In this document: one piece after another, positions 22,654 through 33,527 of the stretch
Numbering within the stretch: position 1 is the first letter of the stretch
Layout: the number at the start of each line of letters is the position of its first letter
Assembly: GCA_033065855.1 (NCBI GenBank)
Contig: JAVXUO010001034.1
Span: forward strand, 1,612,001 to 1,676,000
Length of the DNA stretch: 64,000 nucleotides
Source: Escallonia rubra
Taxonomy: Eukaryota > Streptophyta > Magnoliopsida > Escalloniales > Escalloniaceae
Direction: 5' to 3'
Notes under the pieces: generated by a model
The model's input: only the letters and a program-made list of their open reading frames with translations
Databases searched by the model: none
What the model was told of the DNA's origin: nothing
Position numbers and translations under genes: made by a program

Positions 22654-23152
22654 CTGAAATTATAAAAAAACCTTCTCAGTTTGGATTTTACAGTTTGGAT
22701 TTTGATAATCGCTCGCAAAAATACGACGCATACGACGCTAGCACATGCATAATACATACAATGTTAGCATATACACTCATATGTATAATAGATATATATA
22801 CATATACGGAATCGGATCTTACAAACGCTAGCACATGAACAAATACATACATATATAAAACACAATATTAATCACAACTATCGATTACAAACAAAAAGAA
22901 GTATAGATTTTGTGAACTTACGTGATCTATTAGGGTATTAAAGGTGTTCTTAAGAAGGAATTGCGCAGATCTGCTTACCAACGCCGCTGAGAAAATTTGT
23001 GAGTATAAACAATGGAGAAGAGTGTCGTAGTTACTGTTATTCGAATATTAATTACACGTCCGCTATACAGTATCGCGGACAATTATGTCCGCCACATTGT
23101 GTAGCGGACACTGTTGACGCAACAGATAAGGACAAGTAAACCGTCATGGCCG

Positions 23153-23441
23153 TGGCGGGCGACGGGACAGGACCTGACATGTGTCAGCCTAGGGAACGCC
23201 GCTACACTGTATAGCGGATGCCTTTTTGCTGTCGCGTGTTAGGACTTGAATGCTGTCCGCGATACAGTGTAGCGGACGGGGCGGAGGGGCAAAAAGGTAA
23301 AAAGTCCGTCTGCGACAGTGCCGCGGACGACTGACAGTATTCGAAAAAGGCGTGATCTGGGCAGTCCATCTTTCAGGATGGACGGCCAGATCGCGTTTGC
23401 AAGATCTCCTATTTTGCTAACGCTCTCAACGGATCAGCTCC
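23153..23441 (-). repeat. Right terminal inverted repeat of element 2
   Basis: Reverse complement of the left repeat, ending …CTCTCAACGGATCAGCTCC at 23441 before (TA)n. Just inside it are two further imperfect palindromes around GTCCGCTATACAGTATCGCG and TGTCCGCCACATTGTGTAGC (23055-23115). Confidence 0.85.
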
Positions 23442-23464
23442 ATATATATATATATACATATATG

Positions 23465-23518
<54 letters not shown>

Positions 23519-23612
23519 CATATATACATATATGTATACATATATACATATGTATATGTATATCTATGTATATATGTGTATGTATATGTATGTATATATG
23601 TGTATGAATATG

Positions 23613-23674
<62 letters not shown>
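23442..23674. repeat. TA/CATA microsatellite
   Basis: About 230 bp of TA dinucleotides interspersed with CATA and GTATATG variants, right of element 2. The open frames over it (Tyr-Ile repeats on both strands) are artefacts. It probably expanded from the (TA)n target into which element 2 inserted. Confidence 0.9.
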
Positions 23675-23676
<2 letters not shown>

Positions 23677-24770
23677 AAAAACAAGAGTTAAGCGTCCGTT
23701 TTTATGAGAAATGTCTTTTTTCATTTTTAAATTTTTGGTAAAGTACAACTGGAGCGAAAACTTGTATTTAAAATGGTACTAGTATTCAAACCAATCTAAG
23801 TTGGACCCATCCAACATAAAAAGAATTTAATGTACAAAAAAAAAAACTAACTTCAACTTTTATTAACTTTCTAAACATTGACTTTATACAAATTTGGACA
23901 TTGAATCTAGACAATTATGTCAAATTCTCATATTACGTAGATTAAATGTCCAATCGAATGTAAACTTGCCAATTCTCACAAAAGCCCCTTGATGCTTTAG
24001 GGAACATGATCGTATACATTTTTTTTCTTCTTATAGTGATATTGAATTGAGACTACGCTATACATAGTTCTCTCATTAAATTCACGCCATATAAATAAAA
24101 AAATAATTTTTGTGGTTTATAATTAAGTACATTATAGTTACTTTATCAGGATTGTTTTGGCCCCTCACAATGATTTTCAACATCTATCGAAGAGAAGCAA
24201 CCTTGATAGTTGTTTGCTTTGTCAAGCTGGATTATCCCTTGCTGAAGTCGAATTATAGCAACAAATATTTTAGTAGCAAATTGCTAACATGCTTTGGCGT
24301 TATACAAATGTTGCATTTTTGTTGCCTATTGTCAAAATACATCTTTTATCACACGAGATCTGATAATTTAATTTTATATGTAACCCTAACTTTACAATAA
24401 AGCAGTTAGATTAACCACACACATAGTACGCGCAGGGGTCGACCAGATTCATATCGACTTAAAAGGCATGGACTTAACATCAGGGTTGAGCTTAAATTTA
24501 AGCCAGAGCGATGGCGTAAAATTGAGTTAAATTAGCGCTTTACTTTTGTATTCGGAAATAGGTCATATATGGAGCTCTGTATGCGTATTCAAGGTTGAAA
24601 TTCCGAGGAGTATAAAACATGAAAAGTAAACCTACATATGCAAAATTCTAGCTTAAGAGGTAATTTTTAGAATCAATATATGAGCTTTCCTCTAGCCATT
24701 TGAGCTTCACCTTTGTTATCATACATGCTACATATCGACGTGAGCACCTAAATTAGCACTTCTGGGAACA
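23675..24770. other. Unassigned AT-rich DNA
   Basis: No gene, inverted ends or recognisable element were found. Short open frames lack domains and the composition is AT-rich throughout. The last part (about 24480-24770) may be 3' flank of the LINE that follows on the minus strand. Confidence 0.4.
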
Positions 24771-26840
24771 ACATTCATATCCTAGCACAACACTTTCTTG
24801 AGCAGAACTTTGGCTTCATCCAAAATCGGTTTGGTTATCCAGTTCTCATTTAAGTTGAAGTCTCTTAAAGATTGGATAACAACTTATGCATCACCTTCAA
24901 AGATAACGTATAGCTTTTGGAATTGGACTACTGATCGGATGGCTAGGAGAGCTGCATAAGCCTCCGCTTCTTCTAGGTTTCCTGTTAGGTTTAATTCCGA
25001 CTTCCGAGTATCCAAATTCACAATCACCCAAGGAATTTCGACATACTATAGCTGCACATGAGTGTGACCCTCGACTGGGCGCATCAAAATTGATCTTGTG
25101 TCATCCAACCGGTGGTGTTATCTTGCTGGCTATCTTTAGGTTGTTGGATTTCATTGCTTTCAAGTTTCTCATATTCGTTGAATTGATTTTCCCAGCTAGA
25201 GTGAAAAGGTCAAGAGGATATTTCTCATGGATGAGTTTGTTTGGCAAACCAGACAAGGTTCAAGAGTGATGCCGCTAAGAGAGTGTATTTGATCTGGTTC
25301 TCCTTGGCAGTATTTGGGGGTTTTAGCATGAATTTTAACCAAGTAATTGGATCATCACAAGTGGAGGGAGGTCGGCATCCAACATTGGACATGGTCCATA
25401 GAAGTCGTGTTATGCTGCATTTGATGAAGAGATGAGTTAAAGTTTTAGGCATTGCATCACAGAAAGGGCAGTTGAGATCAATATTTAAGTTATGACTTGC
25501 CAAAGTTTGTTTGAGAGTGAGAATATTCCAAGCGATTCTCCAAATCAGGATCTTGTGTCTTTCCAGGATTTTTGCACCCCGCAGATTTTTCCAAAAGTTA
25601 TGAGGAAATTGCAAGTTGGTGGAAAATATGTGCTCATTTGCCATTAGGTACGCTGATTTGGTGGTGAATTTACCTAACTTATTTGGAGTCCAAGCTATCG
25701 AGTCTTGGGATTGGGTTGGAGAGATCTTGATTCTTGGCCTCAACTGTGTTGGTATCACAGAGACTTTCAATCAAAGGAATATTCCATCTTTTGGATCCTG
25801 GGATGAGGAGATCTGCCACCAAATTATATTCAACACTTCTACAAGCTGGGTTTGCAAGAAAGAAGCCTTCTTGACAGGGGATCCAAGGGTCTTCTCAGAT
25901 GTTGATTGTATGACCATTGCCAATAAGGAATCCAATACCTTTACCAAAAAAAAAAATTTGGCTCTTACAAATTCTTTTCCATAGCCAAGAAGATGCCTTT
26001 TTGGTGTGTGAACAAGGAATTGCGATCCTCTGAGGTATTTGGACCTCATAATTTGTACCCATAACGAACTAGGTTTGGATAGGATAGTCCATCCTAGTTT
26101 TGAAATCAGAGCCAAATTGAGATCACGTATATGTTTAAAACCCATGCCACCGAGAGATTTGGGAATACAGATGGTGTCCCATGCCTTAGGATGGACATAG
26201 TGGATTCCATCTTGATTGAAACCCCACCAAAACCGCCGAATGTGTGATTTGTCAATCTTGTCACAAATTTGCTGGGGTAGAAGAAAAGTGGACATAATAT
26301 AGGTTGGGATTGCCATTGCGATTGATTTAATAAGAGTTGCTCGTCCTGCCATGGATAAAACTTTGGATTTCCAATAAGCCAATCTCCTTTCCACTTTTTC
26401 CACAATTTTGGCAAAAGCTTTTTTCTTGGATTGGTTTACAAACAAATGTAGTCCCAGGTACTTGGAGTCTTTTGGGGCTCTCTTGAAACCAAACACGTTG
26501 CAAATTTCTCTAAAGCAGCTTCCTCCAACATTCTTGCTGAAATGGATTTGGGATTTCATGTTGTTCACACATTGCCCAGACCACTTGTTATATGTTTCTA
26601 GATTCTTCCGAATGATTTCAGCTTCTCGAGTATTGGCCCTGCAAAATATGAACAAATCGTCAGTAAATAAGAGGTGCGATATAAAAGGGCTGCCTCTACT
26701 CACTTTGATTCCATGGATGTTTCATGCTTGCTCATCACAAAAGGGTGAGTCGGGTAATAATTTTCGAGGCAGGGATAAAAAGAAACGGGGACAGCGGGTC
26801 TCTTTGTCTCAGACTCGAGAAACGGTGCGATATGTAGCTT
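24770..26840 (-). mobile_element. 5'-truncated LINE (L1-type), 3' part of ORF2
   Basis: Read on the minus strand from about 26840. It starts inside the reverse transcriptase at LRQRDPLSPF (family form LRQGDPLSP), then the RT active-site motif LLFTDDLFIF (family form FADD) near 26690-26660. Next come the thumb and connection region (LGLHLFVNQSKKKAFAKI, RRFWWGFNQ), a zf-RVT zinc segment (CPFCDAMPKTLTHLFIKC, about 25480-25400) and an RNase H-like region (EAEAYAALLAIRSVVQFQ, about 24980-24860). ORF1 and the 5' half of ORF2 are absent, as is usual for LINE insertions. In-frame interruptions are present, for example between 25771 and 25770 and in the RNase H part. It is a dead copy. Confidence 0.8.
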
Positions 26841-27800
26841 TCTAATGTTATTTTTTTTTATTTTGTACCTCCTCCGTCCAATCTTTTGTCTAATTTGGAA
26901 GAAGTTAGGAACAAAGTTGTAAATGACCCTCCGTTTAGTTAATATATTTATCCTATTACCCAAAAAAAAAATTGCTACATAGCGATATATAAGAAATGTA
27001 TAGTGACAAAAGTGGACCTTTGTTATCATGACCTATAACAATTTAATTTGAAATAGAAGAAGCAATCTCAGATACAAGACAATGAAAGCTAACAAGAACT
27101 TAGCAAACACATGCAACACCTCGTCTACTGCCGTGACAGAAGTAACTTGTCTACTCTTGTAACATGGTTTGTATATTAGTACAATTCTCTTGATTAACTT
27201 TTTAAAAAAACACACTAGAACAAGAAACAAATCCTATTTGATCTACAAAAGAAAATTTGTGTGTGAAATTTGAATTACCAAAACTCTTAAAATACACTGC
27301 AACACGTATTTGCTTAATGACTCCTTAAACAGTACTTCAAATTAGCAATATGGCCTTTTATCAAGAGAAAATGGAAGTTAAAGAGAAAAAGTTGTAACAA
27401 GTAAGTATTGCACAAGAAATCCAAAGAATAATTACATGTATCATAATGCGATGTTCTATCTTTTGTGATCAAAATAGTTTAGTAGATAGTAAGATGGAGT
27501 GCTACGGGGAATATACATGGACAATTATCTATTTTAAATATTTTGCTCCCAGCTTTTTTTAGTAGAGCGTAGTGGGTTTGGTTCCCATAGTTTTTTCTTT
27601 TACATTTTTAATCAAATTTCACTCACACTATTATTAAAAAAATTAATTAGTTATAGACGTTACTGTTTTCTCTTTTATTCAGTTTTGAGGATAAGTTATA
27701 CGGAGTATAAGCCTACCCACACCACCAACACTAGGTAATGATTGTAATCTTCCTTCACTCCAAATAGGTAGTAAACATGACATTGATACCATGTTATGTA
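26841..27800. other. Intergenic AT-rich DNA
   Basis: No gene was recognised. CTCCTCCGTCC near 26870 resembles a Stowaway-type end without a clear partner, and TACGGAGTATAA near 27700 is another such fragment. Otherwise nothing supported. Confidence 0.4.
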
Positions 27801-28070
27801 TTCCTCCCTTCCCAAAATTATATATCATTCGGTTTTCTTTTTTTACTGTCCTAAAATATTGCTCACTTTTCAAATCAAGAAAGAATTATATTTGCATTTC
27901 TTTATACTCCTTAAATTATAACTCTTCTCTCTCCTCACTCTCCCTCCCACCATTTCTAATCTACTCATTTCTCTTTTCTCTCTCCATTAGCAGTCTATTT
28001 GTTTTCCACTCTCCTACTTCTTAAACCTTGTGCAAGTCAAAGCTGATTAGTGACCGTGGGATGAAGAGAG
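27801..28070. mobile_element. Stowaway-like MITE (Tc1/mariner-type)
   Basis: Starts TTCCTCCCTTCCCAAAATTA after TA and ends GGGATGAAGAGAG before TA. The ends are imperfect inverted repeats of the CTCCCTCCGTCCC type typical of Stowaway MITEs. About 270 bp, AT- and pyrimidine-rich, no coding capacity. The ends are diverged, so confidence is moderate. Confidence 0.5.
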
Positions 28071-28336
28071 TATTAATTAGACAACATACGTTTCTATTTC
28101 TTTCATTGCAATGAAAATATATTTGCAATCATAGTAAACTCTAAATTGACCAGAAAATATTGAGTGACTCAAGACTAATGGTTCTGACCATGTAAGATTG
28201 TTAGTTATATCTATTATAAAATACCTTCATGCGTACCTTAGGCCTCTCTTCTATCATATCATCACCCTTTGAACATTGTTAAAGCGCATATATAATGACC
28301 AAATAGAAAGAAATTCTAAATTTATAAATCTCAAAT

Positions 28337-29077
28337 TAGGGGTGCAACCTGGGCTGGGCAACCCGTGCCAGCCCGAAGTAATATGGACATGGACTTGCTT
28401 TTATATAGACCGTGGCGGACGTGGATACAAATTTTTGAGCCAGTCAAAATATGGGTTAGGCATGAGCAAAGGTTTTTAAAGGCCCGTCCAGCCCGAAGGA
28501 AATCCAACCCCTCCAACTTTTAGAGAATATAAATATTACATATGATTTTACGTGTACAAGATATGTATTTTTTATAGTCTTTAAAATCCTCTAACCATAT
28601 CGGTTTGGAGATCTTTGAAGACTTCTTTTTACTGCTTTGTTTCTTGTTATAGGATTAAACTTCTTAAGATTGTTTCAAGACTCTTGTCTTGTTATTTTTC
28701 TTTCATTTTGTCCTAGAAATTTGTTTTCATGCTTATATTTAAGTCCATTTTGAAAGTTCACATTTTCATGACTAACTAGTAGACTTCGGTGTTAATTATG
28801 TGCTTAAAAATATAAGTTAACATAAAAACACGACTAATTAGTAGACTTGGATAGTAATTGATACGCTTAAAAAGTATGTAAACAAAAAATAATTTGTAAC
28901 CATGGACAACTCGTGGGTAGCCCGTGCCCACCAACATTTTCATGGGCTGGGCATGGACGTATATTATTCGGCCCATAGATGGAACTGGACTAAGCATGGG
29001 CATGAGTTTTTTAGAACGGGCTGGGCATGGTTTGACCCTTGGGCCCGTCCAGCCTGCCCAAGTTGCATGCAATCCTA
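28337..29077. mobile_element. hAT-like non-autonomous element, 741 bp
   Basis: Starts TAGGGGTGCAACCTGGGCTG and ends …TTGCATGCAATCCTA, flanked by a perfect 8-bp duplication TCTCAAAT (28329-28336 and 29078-29085). An 8-bp duplication and TAGGG-type ends fit hAT elements. Subterminal zones are rich in GGGC(T)GGGC and GCCCGT(C/G) motifs (28350-28500 and 28905-29060), in partly inverted arrangement. The middle is AT-rich with no coding sequence. Confidence 0.75.
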
Positions 29078-29085
29078 TCTCAAAT

Positions 29086-30013
29086 GACTGAATATGCATC
29101 CTATATATAGAGCCACTAGTGCCTCTTCTACGAGTCACAACTCTTCAATTGCACCCATTCATTTATGGCCATTAGTTCGATAAGTCACTTGATCCAATGG
29201 TCCAGACATGGCAACTGCTCACTGCCTGATTCTGTTGACCGTATGACAATATCAACAATCAAAACTTTTCTGATCAAATCTGCATGTTCGATCACATCCA
29301 TTCGTGATCAACGTGCTAGATTGAATATATATATATAATAGTTGACGGACCCAATTCATAAGCGATATGCTGACCTGCAATGTGCGCCCACATTACCTCC
29401 AATAGCCTACTGCCACACTCGAGCACACGCAATGTGTGGGATCGTGGTTCGTAGGGTACTCGAGAGTGCATGCACCACACCAAAGCATATCACGTAGAAT
29501 ACACTTATAAGTGGAAGACCCAGTTATATACCAATTTCTCTTTCTTTCTCTCTTATACATGAGATTTAAATTTCCGCAGTATCTCTCGTCTTCTTCCCAC
29601 AAACATTAAAAAGAAAACCCAAAAGTCACGAGTATTTATTTTGAAAACTCCAACATTAATTGGTATTTTATCATTCGTTACGTTAACTATTCTCCAACAT
29701 CAAATATGTCGTCAAACATATGCAGTAAATGCATCACTACTTAGTTTCGTGAACACTTTTCAACTATTCTTGAAACCACATTACGTCAGATATATCTGGG
29801 TTAATAGATAATAGCATACTTCTAAGTTAAACTGTACATCTCTTGACATATATAAAATCTTATCCTAGTTTTGCCCTAAAGAAATATTCATCCCGTAAGA
29901 ATAATGAATTTGGTATGAAACATAACATTATTTTATCACAAGCTGCGAACTTTAGAACTTTTAATTTCAACCTAATCATTAGTGGATAATGCTATATAAA
30001 CCACAAAAAAAAA
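29086..30013. other. Intergenic region upstream of the first STP gene
   Basis: AT-rich. It has a possible TATA motif (CCTATATATAGAG, about 29100) but no convincing open frame next to it. No element ends were found. Confidence 0.4.
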
Positions 30014-30015
30014 CG

Positions 30016-30048
<33 letters not shown>
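30014..30048. repeat. (TA)n tract upstream of STP copy 1
   Basis: An uninterrupted AT/TA run immediately before the repeated unit (shared sequence starts CTTCTATGTATGAGAGG at 30051). In copies 2 and 3 the same position carries (TA)n joined to the right end of a Pack-MULE-like element, so this looks like the unoccupied form of that target. Confidence 0.8.
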
Positions 30049-30050
<2 letters not shown>

Positions 30051-30587
30051 CTTCTATGTATGAGAGGAAGGAGTTTTTTTTCTCTTTTCCCTTTGATGTA
30101 AAAGTGAATTAATTTACACAATGCCACTAATCTTTTTCCCTACATACAATTTTTAAAAAAAATTTAAACACGGAAATTTATCAAAAAGTTACTCGAATGA
30201 CCATGTTGTTATAGTTTTAACTCGAAAGTGCATTAAAATTAAAATCTGTACCTAAAGCTTCTATAAATATGTGTTGCTATATTATGCATCTAAAACACTT
30301 GAAAAATCTAACATAAATAAAATTTTTAACACCCAAGTGAGTACGAATTGAAGTAGAGAAAATAGTACGTGCTACTTGATGATGCTTGGATTCTGTCCAA
30401 ACCTTATAGAAGTGGGAAAGGATTACCATAAATAGGTAGATCAATGGACGGATAAGGTTAAATATATCAACCCCCTTCTTACATGAAGTGATTGAGTCGA
30501 ATTATGTCTCCTAGACCTCCCATGTTTTGGAATACTAGACTTACTGTTGATGCAATTACGTTGTGTTAAGGAGTCCCTTATCATTGC

Positions 30588-30595
30588 CTATATAA
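30588..30595 (+). promoter_or_regulatory. TATA box of STP copy 1
   Basis: TATATAAA about 100 bp before the ATG, preserved at 42448-42455 and 54336-54343 in the other copies. About 640 bp of upstream sequence is shared by all three copies, so basal regulation is probably the same; sequence further upstream differs for copy 1. Confidence 0.7.
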
Positions 30596-30691
30596 ACAGA
30601 GCTACCCCCTACCATAGATCCATAGTAATTTTTCCAGTTCCCTTGCATTCCTTTTGAATCTCCTTGCTCTTCAATAATTCTTGTTTCAGCC

Positions 30692-32820
30692 ATGGTTGCT
30701 GTTGGTGCCATTGCTAATAGTGGTGGCGGCGATGAGGGGGGTGGGTACCCCGGTAAGCTAACTTGGTATGTGGTGTTGAGCTCTTTTGCTGCCGCCATGG
30801 GAGGGTTCATCTTTGGCTACGACCTTGGTATATCCGGTAAGCAGATTCTTCCTTTGTTTCTCATTGCACTATGTAGACCGTTACCTAGGTTCAGTTTCAT
30901 GTGCTTAATTTTTTTTCTTTGGATTGGTAACTTCAGGGGGAGTCACGTCCATGGCGCCTTTCTTGAAAGAATTTTTCCCATCTGTTTATCAGAAGGAGGA
31001 GCTGAACCAATCCAATAATCAGTACTGCAAGTTCAACAGCCAAGTTTTGACCCTATTTACTTCCTCCCTCTATCTGGCTGCGTTCCTGTCATCTTTCTTT
31101 GCTTCAACCGTGACCAGAAGGTTTGGTCGGAGGAGGACCATGATGCTTGGAGGTACAGTCTTCTTCATCGGTGCAGCTCTCAACGCTGCTGCCGTGCACT
31201 TGTGGATGCTCATCGTGGGTCGAATCCTCTTGGGTTTCGGTGTTGGTTTTGCAAACCATGTAAGTATCTTTGATTTGGTTTATATTTCATTAAGCCTCTC
31301 AATTTTTGATGTTTAAAATCTCCAAACCTGCTGATAATTAGGCTTCCTTGTGTTCTAAGTTTCTGCTAATAGTCATGAATCATAATATGTGCCACAGAAA
31401 CATTAAACTTCAGTTTTCCAAAAAGAAAAAAATTATCTTTTGTGTACGTTCGTTATTTTTACTCAGCATTTGTTCACAACATTCAAAAGTTGATGTTTAA
31501 AGTCCTTGAACCAGCTGTTACTTAGGCTTCCTGCTTGTTTTTTAAGTTGCGTGATAAGTGCCTGAAAAGTGCATCACAAAGAACTAATATCTGTTGCCAC
31601 ATGTTTACTGCCTTCCTGTTTTGTGTATCTCAATATGTTTGTTCCGATTATTGCAGGCTGTGCCGCTTTATCTCTCAGAGATGGCTCCATACAAGCACCG
31701 CGGTAAACTCAATATCTGCTTCCAGTTGAGCGTCACAATAGGGATATTGTTGGCCAATTTGGTAAACTACGGAACTGCACAAATCTCCGGTGGCTGGGGA
31801 TGGCGAGTCAGCTTGGGCCTCGCAGGGGTTCCAGCTTTCTTGCTTGTCGCTTTCACGTTCTTCCTCTGCGAAACTCCAAACTCTCTGATAGAGAATCAGA
31901 AGTACGACGAGGCGAAATCCACCCTCCAGCGCATCCGTGGCCTGCAAGTGGACGTGCAAGCTGAGTACGAAGATCTCGTGGCTGCCAGTGAAGCATCCAA
32001 GAGCATGAAGGACGTTAACCGTTTGACTCAACTCCTCCAGTCCAGGCAGTACAGACCATCTTTGGTCTTGGCAGTCCTTATCCCCTTCTTCCAGCAATTC
32101 ACCGGCATCAACGTCATCATGTTCTACGCTCCTGAGCTCTTCAGAACCATTGGCTTTAAGAGCCACGCTTCCTTAATGTCTGCCGTCATCACAGGACTTG
32201 TCAATTTCTTCGCAACCTTCGTCTCAATTTATGGTACTGATAAGTGGGGAAGGAGGTTTCTGTTCCTAGTGGGCGGTGCCATCATGCTTGTGTTCCAGGT
32301 AAATAAATACTGGTAACATCTCTATCTAATAAAACGCATTAATCGTCAGATATTGTGTTAAACATTTTTTTTGATGCAGATTGCAGTGGCAGCCTTGATT
32401 GGCACGCAATTTGGAGTATCAGGGGCGGCGACTGAACTGCCCAAGTGGTTTGCCATCGTGGTGGTGGCCTGCATATGCTGTTATGTCGCGGCTTTCGCCT
32501 TCTCCTGGGGACCTCTAGGATGGCTGGTCCCTAGTGAGATTTCAGCCCTCGAGGTCAGGCCAGCCGCGCAGAGTCTCACCGTGGCGACGAACATGCTCTT
32601 CACTTGGATCATCGCGCAGGCGTTCCTTAGCATGCTGTGTACCATGAGGTACTTCTTGTTCTTCTTCTTCGCAGCCTTTGTGGCTGTAATGACCGTGTTC
32701 GTGTACTTCTTGGTGCCTGAGACGAAGAATATCCCCATTGAAGAGATGTCGAGGATTTGGACGGAACATCCCTACTGGAAGAAAGTTGTGACCAAGAATG
32801 GTGCTCCGCCTGAGGCTTAA
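30692..32820 (+). CDS. Sugar transport protein (STP-type hexose/H+ symporter), copy 1
   Basis: Plasma-membrane monosaccharide/proton symporter of the major facilitator superfamily. Four exons: 30692-30836, 30937-31259, 31657-32298 and 32380-32820, all with GT-AG introns, giving 516 residues, a normal STP length. Motifs in order: YPGKLTWYV start, [20 protein letters not shown] after helix 2, [34 protein letters not shown] at the central loop, [35 protein letters not shown] and [11 protein letters not shown] near the C-terminus. Twelve membrane segments are expected. The first intron splits the codon after GIS. The start is supported by the conserved STP N-terminus and the TATA box. Protein identical to copy 2; two silent differences were noted (near 30747 and 32271). 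Closest STP subtype not determined. Confidence 0.93.
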
Positions 32821-33331
32821 TCTCTAGAATTTTTCCTTCTACAGCAGTAGTTTTATTTTCTTCTTCTATTGGGATCGAAGTTTTAGCAGTGTCTCAACTT
32901 ATAACGTTGTCGTTTTCATAAATTTCTTTGTGGATTTGCGCATATGATCGAGGTACACTTGGAATAATGTAATAAGTGTTGGTGTAATTAAACACAGTTA
33001 TAACAATTTATGATGTTTATAATACAGGCTTGATATGGATTTTTCAATGATTTTGTTGCGACCTTCACACTAGAACTGTGAATGTTATAATGTTTAGTCA
33101 CGCGCAGAAAAATTAACCACACTCTTTTCGGTAGATATTCCCAATTGTAGACAATATGGGACATGAATATGCAGCAATATCCAAATTCTGCTTTTGTAAT
33201 GTTAAAGTGCAATGAAACCAAATCAAATCAAAGCAACAAATTATGTCAAACAAAGAGGCCATAAATGATTCTGATTGTCCTACTCATCAAATGTGTGCTA
33301 ATTTGATAAAATTATTTTTTTCTACAAAGAT
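32821..33331. other. 3' flank of STP copy 1
   Basis: 3' untranslated and downstream DNA shared with copies 2 and 3. Identity to copy 3 ends at TCTACAAAGAT (33331; 57078 in copy 3). From there copies 1 and 2 enter MULE sequence while copy 3 continues into ordinary flank. Minus-strand open frames here have no domain. Confidence 0.7.
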
Positions 33332-33527
33332 GCAATTTTAAAAAAAACCGACAAGAATCCATAAACCAATTTGAAATTATTTGTCTCGATTTTCGCCGAA
33401 ATTCATAGAAATTGGCTAATTAGCGTGCCTAAGGTGCAATTTAAAAAAAAAACTGACAAGAATCCACAAACCAAATCACAAATTTAAACATTATAAAAGT
33501 TCAATTTGAACAACTGAAACATTAACC

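Larger units (their letters stand above)
13549..23441. mobile_element. MULE element 2, 9.9 kb, near-complete structure, decayed genes
   Basis: Bounded by long inverted repeats: left 13549-13838 and right about 23153-23441, sharing AGCTGATCCGTTGAGAGCG and most of the following ~290 bp. Flanks are (TA)n on both sides. Contents: FAR1/MULE transposase (plus, 14466-16330), two diverged copies of a small ORF (16649-17083 minus; about 17442-17892 plus), a hairpin tandem array (18230-19200), and a PMD-ULP1 gene (minus, 22653-19567). Transposase and PMD-ULP1 converge, as in element 1. Both main genes carry stops, so this copy is probably not autonomous. The ends are related to the Pack-MULE-like elements at 40189 and 52066. 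Confidence 0.85.

Noticed and set aside
23318-23748. Open frames of 90-129 codons
   Set aside because: Mostly Tyr-Ile repeats translated from the TA/CATA microsatellite.
31675-32166. Minus-strand frame of 163 codons, repeated in all STP copies
   Set aside because: It lies antisense over STP exon 3, whose plus-strand frame is a well-supported transporter.
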